Shown here piece after piece: positions 39,588-50,270 of a stretch of DNA of 64,000 nucleotides (position 1 is its first letter; each line of letters begins with the position of its first letter). A program made the translations under genes and the position numbers. The notes under the pieces were generated by a model. The model had not been told where the DNA came from. It saw only the letters and a list, made by a program, of their open reading frames with translations, and made no database searches. Origin of the DNA: Sphagnum compactum (lineage: Eukaryota > Bryophyta > Sphagnopsida > Sphagnales); contig OZ234493.1 in the NCBI GenBank assembly GCA_965153455.1, positions 31,672,213-31,736,212 on the forward strand, given 5' to 3'.

Positions 39588-41940
39588 ATGGAAGTTGTGA
39601 AAATGTTCACCCGAGTGAGCAGAACATATGGATCCACCTTCATTGCCCTGCTATTCTTAAGCTACTTCACTCAGGGATTGAGGTGCTTCCCATGGCTTGC
39701 CATCACCTACCACTTCAAAGACTACCTGAAGGTAAAAAAAAATGCTGCAAAATCTCCCCCCCTTTGCTGTTTCTTGCTGGTTGTTTTCAAGTACATATCA
39801 AATCAAGAAATGAAGCAAATCTTTGCTTGTTGACAAAGTTACCTCACAATGTCTCTACCAGGGAGGAGTCTTGTCTACAACAGACAGTGTCCCAGTCATA
39901 ATTCTCTTTCGAGTTTTTCTTGCAAAATGGTGCAGCAGTTGGGGATTTAGAATCAAGTACAGAATTTGACAGAGAAACTCTCATCATGTTTCATGGCCTT
40001 CTATGTTGCCACAGTTCAGATCAGCTTTCTGACATCCTAGTGTGTAGCTCAATCAAATTCCTGGGGTTGTTGATAAATGAGATGGATTTCTTTTCAAATG
40101 AATTCCTCTGCTTTGAACATGTGAAGTTCCTCTGTGGGTTTAGGGTTGATAAAGCATCACATTTAGAACCCAAATTCCATGTTTTGAAATTTTTGGATTG
40201 ATTTTGCACGTGAGCTTTGGATTTGTGAACTTGGGAGTTTTGGCGGTGGTGTAGGTGGATCCAGGAACTATGCAGTTTTTGATGGCATCGGCTGGTTTAC
40301 CTGCAATTGCGAAACCAATTTATGGTATAATCTCGGATTCTGTCTACATTCGAGGAGCTCATCGACTCCCATATCTCATCATTGCTAGTAAGGAGACCCT
40401 TACCAGACTTTGATATTGTGAGAATTAGCCAAAAGTTTTGTTTGTCACCTAGTGACAAATCCTAATGCAGCAGCACTTTTTGTCAAAGTAATGCAGCAGT
40501 TGTTTTGCAGTCCTGTTGGTTGTTGCTTATGATTGCCCAAAACTTGCAGATCTACTACAAGCACTGGGGTGGGGGGCAATAGCAATGCACCGCGGTGTCT
40601 CATCATCAGTGCTTGCACTGACTGCCTTCCTCACTGTCACTAATTTGGGGGGAGCAATTTCAGAGGTCATGAATGATGCAATGGTGGTTGAAGCTGGGAA
40701 GAACAAGAAAGGTGGTCAGCAAGGTAGGTTTACCAGTGTTGTCGGTTTAGGATCAGAATCAAGGGTCTTTGCTGTAAGCTTGAGTTTTCAGGATTGAAAG
40801 GTTTTGCAGGATTTTTTTTCTCCATTCTGTTCCAGGCTTCTTGTGATAGAAGTTTGAGTTTTGTTAAAATTCAGGAATTCACACTAAACTCATTCTGGGT
40901 TGTCTGGAACTCCCCAATTATGTGCATGAAGAATCTGGAAGGTGCTTGTGTATGATTTAACATTTTGAGTAAAAACGTTTCATGCAGGTGAGTTGCAGTC
41001 AATCGCATGGCTGGCAATGGCATCCGGTGCCATTGTTGGGAACTTGACGGCAGGTTACGCCATGACGATACTCACCCCTCAGGCAATGCTTACAATCTTT
41101 GTTGCACTCATACTTGTGCAGGTTCTTCTGGCTCTCTTTATTGATGAACGATCTTTTGGTCTAACACCACCCAAGCGGGATACTGATGAAAGTCAAGATC
41201 TCAAAAGCATTGATGGAAAGCAGAGGGGAATTTCAGCCATACGCCAACAGATCTCTATCCTAGCAAGTTTGCTTCGAAAGCCTGAGATTATGAGACCCAT
41301 GTTGTGGTTCCTTTCCTCGTACGCAGTGATTCCGATTCTAGGAAGCTCTGTGTTTTATTTCCAAACACAGAATTTGAAACTAAGTGCATCAGTAATTGGA
41401 CTGGCAAAAGTGGTTGGCCAGTTGGGGCTTTTGATCGGTAGCACACTTTACAACAAATCACTCAAAGGCGTCCCAATCCGCAGATTGTTTGCGATTGTCC
41501 AAACACTTCTTGCAGTTTGCATGCTTTCGGACATAGTTCTTGTGAAGCGGTGGAATCTTGAGCTTGGAATTCCAGATAAGTGGTTTCTGCTTGGTGCATC
41601 AGCATTTGTGGAGGCTATTGCACAGTTCAAAAACCTTCCCTTTGTGGTGCTCTTGGCCGAGCTCTGTCCACGGGGGAGTGAGGGCTCTCTCTTCTCCTTT
41701 TTTGCATCAGCACAGTGTATTGCTGGGTTAATGAGTGGGTACCTTGGAGTCGCATTGGCATCATACCTCCACATATCCACCGAGGACTTCAGTGCATTGC
41801 CACTTGGAATCCTCATCCAGGCATTATGCACTTTGCTTCCTGTTTTTGCTATTACCTTCATTGCCAGGCAACCGAAGAAGATCACTGACAGTCCTCAGCA
41901 GGTTCCAGCCACCGACCTTGATAGCAAAAAAGAGCTCTAA
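39588..41940 (+). CDS. Folate-biopterin transporter (FBT) family membrane protein
   Basis: Four exons: 39588-39731, 40255-40387, 40511-40723 and 40988-41940, joining in frame to 480 residues, typical for the family. The FBT signature PAIAKPIYGIISD is at residues 64-76, preceded by the family N-terminal block GLRCFPWLAITYHFKDYL. Further family-like stretches are LTVTNLGGAISEVMNDAMVVEAGK and GELQSIAWLAMASGAIVGNLTAGYA. About twelve hydrophobic segments are visible across the protein. FBT proteins are major-facilitator-like carriers; characterised members move folates or pterins across plastid and other membranes, but many plant paralogues are uncharacterised. No obvious transit peptide is visible at this start. 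All introns are GT-AG. It is convergent with the aminotransferase gene. Confidence 0.92.
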
Positions 41941-42850
41941 GTCTCTAGCTTTTGAATCGATGCTTCTATAAGTTGCCAGAAAGATCTGATCGTGAAGTTC
42001 CAAGTTAACCTGCCACTCACAATCACTTGCTAGGTGAGCTGCTAGTCTGGCCCAGAGTAGGAAATCATCCCTTAGGCTACAGGTGCAACTGTGAATTCAT
42101 TAGGCAGGTGTAGAATAAAATGCCAGCTGCCCTCACAATCCTTGTGATTTATCCAGTCTCAAGCTATCCACATTCCAGGTGTATTGTGATATAGAAGATG
42201 CCATATTGAATCTCTGTTAATACCCATAATTTTGACACAATACAAGGGGGACCTGGGGGGTGCTCTCTCTTACCAGCCATGTGGAAGGAAGTGGAGAGAA
42301 CCTAGGGACCTTCCAGATTTTTCACTTCCACTTTTCAACACCAATCCTAAGTGATTTTTGTAGATTTGGTTGTAATGCAAGATTCAATTGTAATGTGACT
42401 GTATAGTAGCATCCACTAGAGCTTTTATGCATGAAAGTTTGAAGCAAGTTCCAAGCAGAATACACTCACAAGGATCCATGCTTCGCATTGATCTAAAGAG
42501 CACTCTTATATACAAATTTAGATCACAAAGATTTTTTTCCTAACATCAAATTAAGAAAGAAATTGCAGAATGCAGCCTAGGCACTTTTAAATTGTCCAAG
42601 CAATCTTCAAGCATGTACCTTGTTCCTTAACCTTGTTGCAATGTTAATTCTCCTGCATTTGACAGTGGGAGTGCAGTGGATGTGCTTTGTTATATAAAGC
42701 AAATTCCTAACCAAGAATCCTTTTTTTACAGAGGCAATGGTGAGCAAATTGATCCAACCTTAGATATATTGGTGAGACTGATGCACAGACCATCACAGTG
42801 GTGGCCAACCAACATAATGGTTCTCAAAATGAAAATGAAATGGAAAATGT
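41941..42850. other. Intergenic space between two convergent genes (3' UTRs)
   Basis: Lies between the stop of the FBT gene and the stop of the reverse-strand aminotransferase gene. No coding sequence or repeat recognised; probably holds both 3' UTRs. Confidence 0.45.
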
Positions 42851-44839
42851 TCAAGAACTCAGTGCAGGCCTCTTCAAGTTGGCTTTCAGCCTCTCAACTG
42901 CAGTTCTCAGTGTTTCCTCGTCCTTGCAAAATGCAAACCTCACCAAGTCCTTGCCATTCTTTGGATCAATGTAAAACGTACTAGGAGGAATGGCAGCCAC
43001 CCCCACATCCTCAATCAAATGCTTACAAAATGCCACATCATCTTCATACCCAAATGCTCTATGATCTACCATCACAAAGTAAGTGCCCTCAGGTTCAAAG
43101 ACCTTGAATCCAACACTCTTCAAACCCTCAACAAGGATATCCTTCTTGGTGCGGTAGCCACCAATTAACTCCTGGTAGAAAGAATCAGGTGCTGACAGTG
43201 CAGCAACAGCTCCCCACTGAAATGGTGCTGATGTTGAGAAAGTCAAGTAAGAATGGGCCTGACGAAGCCCCCAAGTAAGATGAGGGGGTGCCACTGCCCA
43301 CCCAATTTTCCACCCCGTCAGAGAGAAAGTTTTCCCCAATGAATTCATTGTGACTGTCCTCTCATACATTCCATCCAAGGAAGCTATTGACACATGCTCC
43401 CCTGTGAAAACAAGCTTGTTGTAAACCTCATCCATAAATGCAAGGGCGTCATGTTTCTTACACAAGGAAGCAATGAGCTCTAATTCCTTCCGAGAGAATA
43501 CTTTACCAGTTGGGTTATGAGGGGTATTCACTAAAATTGCTCGTGTCTTATTTGAAAAAGCAGTGCGAAGCTCCATTTCTGGGACTGCAAAATCTGGAGG
43601 CCGTAAAGTGACAGTTTTGACTGTTGCATCTGCCATAGCCAAAGTGGCTAAATAAGAGTCATAGAAGGGTTCAAACAGGATAACCTCGTCCCCTGGATTG
43701 ATGAGACCTATAATGGTGGCTGCAATTGCCTCAGTGCAACCAGATGTGACGGTGACTTCTGTTTCGGAGTTGACAGTTATCCCACTTTCCTTCTTGAAAC
43801 TTTGTGCAATAGCATAATTAAGCTCAGGAATTCCAAAGCCACGTGCATATTGGTTCATTCCATCCTGAATGGCACGGATTGCAGCATCCTTCACAAAATC
43901 CGGACCATCAAAATTTGGAAACCCTTGGCCCAAATTCACCGCCTTATGCTTCAAAGCAAGGATACTGATCTGTGTAAAAATTGTGGTCTTGAACTGCTCC
44001 AGACGCTTTGACACCTGTTCGGCCAAACCAGATGAGCCATAAAGTATGTGTAGTGGAGCACTTATGTATGTGCTACATAATTGTTCAAGGGGTTGACATT
44101 CTGAACAAACTATGCACATAGTTGGAAATTACACACTAGTTACACACTAAATATTGGATGCTCAGATCTGGAAGGTAGTCTGCCACCACACTTGTCTTCC
44201 CCTCAGTCTTGCAAAGGGAACAATTTTGATCCAGATACACATATCTATAACATTGCAGAGAAAACTCCACAACAACACTTGTAAGGTAACCTGACATCAC
44301 CATCACCTTCATTTATAAGCAGCAGTGATGATGAGCTGCCATGAATCCATTGCTGACTTGATCAGCTCCTGACCAACTGACCGACAGTGAGTGCAGAGAT
44401 AAGTATATATAACAATCTGCCCGATATTGTCAGGAAAACGGTTATACAAACATCTGCATCCCTGAGTTTCTGTCATATTTCCGGATACATAATGCACCAT
44501 CAAGCCATTCCATATGGATATGCACTTTCTGGGCATCCTCAGCTATTTCTAAAACGTTGACCAAACCCAAAAACCCAGGTAGATTGTTCCTGGGAATTTT
44601 GTTCTGCAGCTTTTGAGAAAACGACGAGTATCAGCTTCAAAAGGCAGGTGCTCTTCGAAGATGCAAAACCCTGGGAAGCAAGAAAAAAAACATATAAAAG
44701 CCAAACCCTGAGAGATACGAGAAGACGCAACTGTGTGGTCAGGAAAAATAACCTGGAGTGCAGGAGAAGCGTCCACAGGAACAGGGGACGAAGATGGTTT
44801 GGGAACTCCATTGTCCGTTGCGGTCGACACAGAGGCCAT
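42851..44839 (-). CDS. PLP aminotransferase, kynurenine/glutamine transaminase type
   Basis: Two exons on the reverse strand, 44839-44753 and 44014-42851, giving 416 residues. This is a class I/II, fold-type I aminotransferase close to plant At1g77670-like enzymes. Motifs visible: VNLGQGFPNFDGPDFV near the start; TSGCTEAIAA; NTPHNPTGK (191-199); PLP-contacting Asp223 in MDEVYNK; Schiff-base Lys257 in NSLGKTFSLTGWKIGW; and the C-terminal VRFAFCKDEETL. Family enzymes transaminate kynurenine, glutamine, methionine or related amino acids with 2-oxo acids; the true substrate here is not readable. ATG at 44839 is chosen because related proteins have a similar MxxVSTxT block. The same frame stays open well upstream (GEERTLATAKGLALRSG) but contains no ATG that I could find, so a longer targeting form would need an unseen exon or a non-ATG start. 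The single intron (44015-44752) is GT-AG and holds a dispersed repeat. Confidence 0.93.
44155..44510. repeat. Dispersed repeat in the aminotransferase intron
   Basis: From about 44260 it shares ordered words with 30650-30905 in intron 4 of the FYVE-ankyrin gene: 'gcagagaaa', 'ctccacaaca', 'cttgatcagctc' versus 'cttcatcagctc', and 'tgagtttctgtca(c/t)atttc(t/c)gga'. Ends not defined. Confidence 0.5.
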
Positions 44840-45109
44840 GGTGACGCGGATTGGCGCTCTCCAAGAAGAGGGCACCGAAACCAGCCCAGACCTCAGCGCC
44901 AGTCCCTTGGCTGTCGCCAGCGTTCTCTCCTCACCTCCTCTTGAAAAAGAAACTCCCGTTTTACAAGAAGAAGCTCGTGACAAACTCCGACATGGGCAAA
45001 AATCCTCGATCTGAGAACTCGCAGTTTTGTGAAGAGAAAACTCGATGCGCAGACGTGCGACGCTACGCCCTCGACGTGCTCGTCCTCTTCACGAGCAAAA
45101 CGCCACAAG

Positions 45110-45375
45110 AATCCAGGTCTTGATTCGAGGTCCGTAACTAACTATTCGGATGAGAATCCAGGTCTTGATTCGAGGTCAGTAGTCAGTACCTACTTATTTG
45201 CACAATAATCCAGGTCGTGATTTAAGTGTGTAAACTATTTGCTCAAGGAATCCAAGTCTTGATTTGAGGTCTGCAACTATTATTTACACAAGGGAATCCA
45301 GGTCGTGATTTGAGGTGTGTAACTACTATTCGCACAAGGAATCCACGTCTGGATTCAAGGTCTGTAACTATTTGG
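45110..45375. repeat. ~55-60-bp degenerate minisatellite, about five copies
   Basis: Unit contains 'aatccaggtcttgattcgag' followed by 'gt(c/g)(t/c)gtaactatt' and 'gcacaagg'. It lies immediately upstream of the aminotransferase leader. Confidence 0.8.
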
Positions 45376-45563
45376 CACCTCGATTGTGTCCAGGTTCAGC
45401 GCATCGGGCCCACTTGGGGGCAGGGGATAGCTAGTCTTTTCAGGGGTTTTAACTTTCAAAACTTTTTGGACAGTTGCCCTCTTCTCCCTGTGCAGCAGAT
45501 GACAATGTCCTTTACAGAAAAAGCCTCTGAGATTTTTCTTCAGTCTATTTGGAGTTACACTTA

Positions 45564-45992
45564 GGGCGACTTTAGACGAGGGTCCAAGGTCCAGTGACCA
45601 ATGAATTCAAGCAATCTTATTGGTCAAAAGCTTTAAATTGGTCCCAAGGCCTTTAGACAAGGGACCCAAAAGTGGCAAATTGAGGCCTTGTGACCAATGA
45701 ATTCAAGCAATCTTATTGGTCAAAAGCTTTAAATTGGTCCCAAGGCCTTTAGACAAGGGACCCAAAAGTGGCAAATTGAGGCTAAACCGTACATGGCACC
45801 TCTGTTTTGGAGGGTAACTCAATTGGTTCTGACCAAAAACAACTGTGCTGCTAAAAGGAGAGTTCCTGATTTGGAGAACCAAGGATCAGGCTAGGGCCGA
45901 AGGTATAGTCCAACTCAAGGATTCAATTTGCTTAAAATCAGTCTAAATTGGTTCCTAGGAAATTGGACCCAGACCTTCGTCTAAAGCGGGCT
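45564..45992. mobile_element. MITE with TTA target duplication and internal 96-bp duplication
   Basis: A 429-bp element flanked on both sides by TTA (45561-45563 and 45993-45995). The ends form an imperfect terminal inverted repeat sharing CTTTAGACGA and then GGTC. Inside, 45594-45689 is repeated immediately with no difference I could see up to about 45782. The TTA duplication and G/C-rich tips fit a PIF/Harbinger-type MITE. No transposase inside. A related fragment lies at about 19475-19650. Confidence 0.7.
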
Positions 45993-45999
45993 TTAAGGT

Positions 46000-48400
46000 A
46001 CAAAGCCAGAAAATCCATGGGCAGTGGCAGTAGCTTTGCTGCCGTCGCCTTCTTGAGAGTATCTGTTGTACGGGCAGAAAGCAATACTCTCTGAGTATCC
46101 CATGAATAAATGCTATCGATTTTTACACTCATAAGTAGTACCTTCAAAGTGGGGTGAGTTCTGAAAGTAAAGCACACCTTTGGCTCACCCTTGGGTGTGC
46201 ACTTACTTCTAAAACTCCCTATTACTCACCATGGACGGGCCATATCTGTAGCCTGGGGTCAGTTTCCACATTGACAAAACAAATATTTATTTTTTTAAAA
46301 TAATGAATTCGTTATTAAAATTTGAAATTATATAATTTTTCATCATCTATTAATAATATTTTGATATAAGCAGTCAAATTATTCAAAATGTCACCTACAA
46401 TAATTTGATGATTTTTATATAATAGTTAGGTTTTTTCAGCCTTTTTTATTTGAATTACCCAATTTTTGAACTTTGATTTTTTGATATATTATAGTGAAAT
46501 TTTTTTTTTCATCTGTGAATTATCATATTTTCACAATATTTCATTTCATTATTTTGAGGATTATTTAATGACAAAACTGACCTTAGGGTAAGACATTGTA
46601 TTTTTTCAGTGTAATTCCCTCATCGGTTTAGAGTAGAAGAATTCTTGGGAGAAAACATGAAATTTGTTTGCCTCCCAAGTTAGGAGGAAGAATGTGCCCC
46701 ACTTTTTTTTTTAAAAATCTCTCTAGTGCTCAAAACCCCTAGGTATTAGATATTTCCCTCAGTTTAAAAAAAAAACTCTCCCGGGCTTCCTCTCCCCCTC
46801 GTTTTATTTCCTTCTTTTGTTGGGTAAAAAAAGTCTCAAATGTGACCAATTGTCAAGTCCTCTATTACATTTGCACTTTGTGCTGCTTCGTACTACTACG
46901 AATGATGATAATTAAATTGTTTTGTGTGGAAATAAGAATTTTGTTGTAATTAATTTTTTTAAATAAAATTTTATAAATTTCACTCTATGTCATTTTGTTC
47001 TATTAATATTTTCTTACATTCTTGATTTGCTAGGCAAAATGTCAACAAAAGTTCAATTCATTATAGAAAGTCCACAACTATATATAAACAAACCCAAAAG
47101 AAAAAAACATTGAAAGGATATAAATCAAACAACAAGAAACAAATAGACAAAAACATTGAAAAGGTGCAAAAACACACAACAAAATACAAACAAACCAAAA
47201 AAAAAAAAACCAATTATAAAAATAAAATTTGATCTGTCATGAATTATAATCCAAAATGATTCTGAAATTGTCACAATGACAATCACCAAAATACCCATCC
47301 TACATAAACCAGTTCTAATGAAACATCGTTATTGAAATTCAATTAGTGTAAAAACTAGCCCTGTAATAGAGGTTTGGTATATGGTATGTCAAATTTAATC
47401 TTTAATAAATTTGATGAAAATAATTCATTTTCACTTGATAAAGTCGACTGCAATTCAGATTTATTAAGTTTCATTTGAATGAAAATATTGAATGAATTTG
47501 TATAATGCAACTTGAAGTGAATGCAACTCAATTCAATTTGAATTGAATTTAAATATATTTAATGGAATTCAAGGTCCCTTGAATTAAATTGAATTGAATT
47601 GAATTAATATTAATATTAAAAATTGAAATGAACTGAATAAAATTAATTTAAAAATTCTCTAGATTCAACGAGGTTAGTGTTCTCACTCAAATTTCAATTG
47701 AATTGAATTTGGTTGAATTGAATCAAATTAAAATCAAATTCAATTCAATACAATACAATTGAAAACCAAATTGAATTGAATTGAATTGAATTCTTTTCAT
47801 AATTTCATGCAACCTTAGTCAATATTGAAAAGCACATGCTAATTTATCTTTTCGTATCCATGTAGTTAGTGGTGGGTAGGTGAAAAGAGTGAAATAATTA
47901 TGAAATGTTTTACATAATTGTCATATGGATGATCATATATAATTATTAAGTTGACAATCATTATTAATGTTCTCATATTTTGTGAGGATCATCAATTTTG
48001 GTTCTCTCATAATATTTTAGGAATTGAACCAGTTCTCACAAATATAAGACTGGTTGGTTCTCAAAGGTGATTCTCACAAGTCAGTTATCAAAAGGTCAAT
48101 TATTATATAAAATGATTTTATTTTTTAGTTATAATATTTTTTATTAAAAAAAAGAACCAAGTTACAAATAAGAAAAATTATATTTCCAAAAAAAATTTAA
48201 AAATCAACAACAAGAAAAACTGGACAACACAATCGAAAAAATTAAAGTAACACAACAAAAAAAAAAAAGTTGACCATCTACAAGAAAAGCTAAAGCCCAA
48301 ATAATAGCAAAAGGAGCCAAGCAACAACCCAAACAACAATCTTTAAAAAAACTCTCAAACACACTATATTCTTTATTTAATATACTACCTAATTGCACAC
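46000..48400. other. AT-rich intergenic DNA
   Basis: No gene supported. 47500-47780 is dominated by AATTG/GAATT words ('ttgaattgaattgaatt'), a degenerate pentamer-like repeat. The remainder is plain AT-rich sequence. Confidence 0.5.
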
Positions 48401-48599
48401 AAACACAATCTCAATTGCAAATGTTATATGCTAGATACAAGGATATCGCAAGGGATATTTACAATATCCTCTGTGTTAGATGGATAGGTGGATGTGTACA
48501 TAGCTCAATATCACACATCCTGGTCAGTGGTTTCTCCAAAGGGATTCAATATCTATCCATGAAGCAAGGTAGTTTTGTTTGTTTTTGTTTTGTACTTAT

Positions 48600-48750
48600 A
48601 AGATCCACCGAACAGGGATGCTTCAGATCGTGCTATTGGTCTCTTTGGAAACCTCTTGAGGAGGACTCGGGGTGCATCAGCCACGTTTCATGGTGTTTGG
48701 ACTTGTGGTGCAAAAGTTTTTGAAATATTGAATGATTTCTTCACTGAAAA
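48600..48750 (+). pseudogene. Unrecognised coding-like fragment
   Basis: One forward frame reads DPPNRDASDRAIGLFGNLLR, followed by FHGVWTCGAKVFEILNDFFTEN and a stop. Composition is protein-like but I do not know the family, and no partner exon was found. It may belong to the transposon-like unit that follows. Confidence 0.25.
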
Positions 48751-49179
48751 TTAAATTAAATTAAATTGTAACTGAAATTTTCGGAGGAATTGGAATGTGC
48801 CTTTGGTGTTGTTGGAAAGATCTTGATGAGCAGGATTTTAATGGATTTTTATTTGGTCAGATTTGGATTCAAAATGTGGGAGGTAATTGATTTTTAAGCG
48901 ATTTGTGTTGCTGAAAATTCAAATAAATTCCAAAAAAACCAGGTTTTGGAAGGAAAAATCAGTTGAGAACGCAGTAACACTGGCTGGAGTGAACCAGCAG
49001 GCACCAATGCACCTGTTGAGGATGAGCCCATTGAAGCCGTTTTGGGGATGAACCAAAAATCCATCCTCCTTGCCCGCAAGTATTTTTTTTTTTTCACCTC
49101 TTTTCTGCCCCAAAATTTTCCCCCTCCTACCTCCCCCCTCCTACATACCACCTCCTACCTCTCACTCCATCGCCAGAGC

Positions 49180-49402
49180 TCGAAAGCCGTCGAATGGGAT
49201 GGGAGGCTGGAGCTGGATCACCAGAGCTCTAGAGCCGTCGAGCAGGAGGGGAGGCTAGAGCTGCCGTTGTTTCAGCCGGGCTACCACTGCAGCTGCCATT
49301 GTTGGAGCCGAAGAGCTGTCATTGTTGGAGCCAGGGAGCTGTCGTTGTTGGAGCTAGAGCCCCTCAAGCGAGACCCACGCGGGACCCAGAGCGGGAACTT
49401 CA
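49180..49402 (+). other. GC-rich leader-like block with a splice donor
   Basis: GC-rich island in AT-rich DNA with internal repeats: a ~45-bp duplication built on 'ccagagctc' and 'agccgtcga', and triple 'ttgttggagcc'. It ends in TTCAG|GTAAGC, a strong donor site, and looks like a noncoding first exon of the transposon-like gene at 50271. Confidence 0.35.
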
Positions 49403-49464
49403 GGTAAGCTCCCTCCCTCCCTCCCTTCTTTGTTTTGTTGCAACATCTTCTTCTTTTTTCTTGC

Positions 49465-50160
49465 AACGCAGAAGGCGACGGCAGCAACATTGCCGTCGCC
49501 TTCTTCTTTTTGTTTTGCTGCAGCGCAACGAAGAAGGCTTCTTCTTCTTCTTGTTTCTTCTTCCAGCGCAGAAGGCGACGGCAACAACGGCAACAACAAC
49601 GTTGCCGTCGCCTTCTTTTCGTTCTACTCCAATGCAGAAGGCAACCGCAGCGTTGTTGTTGTCGCCTACTTCATTTTGTTTTTCTTCTTTTTTCTTGCAG
49701 TGCAGAAGGCGACGGCAACTGCCGTCGCCTTCTTTTTGTGTTTTGCTGCAGCGTAGTGAAGAAGGCAACGGTAGCAACTACCATCACCTTTATTTTTTCT
49801 TGCTGCAGCATAGAAGGCGACGGCAACAACTGTTGTCGTCGCCTTCTTTTTTTCGTTTTGCTACTACGTAGAAGGCGATGGCAACATTGTTGCCATCGCC
49901 TTTTGTTTTTTCTTTCTTTGCAGCGCAAAGAAGAAAGCAACGGCAACAAAGCTACCGTTGCCTTCTTCTTCTTTTTTCGTTGTAATGCAGAAGGCGTGTA
50001 GCGCAGGAGGCGACGACAACAACTTTGTATTGAAGAAGAAGAAGACGACAGCTTTTATCACCTTCTTTGATGGCTTTGCTGCCAGGAAATGGCGACCTTC
50101 GCCTTTTTTTGGTGGTTTTGCTGCGAAGAAGGTGACGGTAGCAATGTCGTCACCTTCCTG
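49465..50160. repeat. Array of about nine self-complementary GAAGGCGACGGC units
   Basis: Units occur every 50-100 bp, each made of a left arm like GAAGGCGACGGCAAC and its complement a few bases later, separated by T-rich spacers with GCTGCAGCG words. Clear arms: 49470-49483/49491-49504; 49571-49585/49601-49615; 49705-49717/49720-49732; 49813-49828/49831-49846 (one mismatch); 49872-49885/49889-49902; 50128-50137/50148-50157. Others (49637, 49761, 49931) are imperfect. Long open frames in several frames of both strands are a by-product. The array lies in what may be the first intron of the transposon-like gene. Confidence 0.85.
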
Positions 50161-50270
50161 TATGGTGGCGGTTTTATTTTATTTTCTTTGTTGGTGCTAA
50201 TGGTTTAGTTCATTAGGATTAACAATTAATAGTGAAATGGTGGTTTTCTATTTAGGGTTGACGGTTGTAA

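Noticed and set aside
49299-50001. Several long forward and reverse frames (up to 190 codons) over the palindrome array
   Set aside because: They arise from T-rich spacers and GGC/GCC arms without stops. Frames on both strands are equally open and the proteins are Phe/Leu/Ser low complexity.
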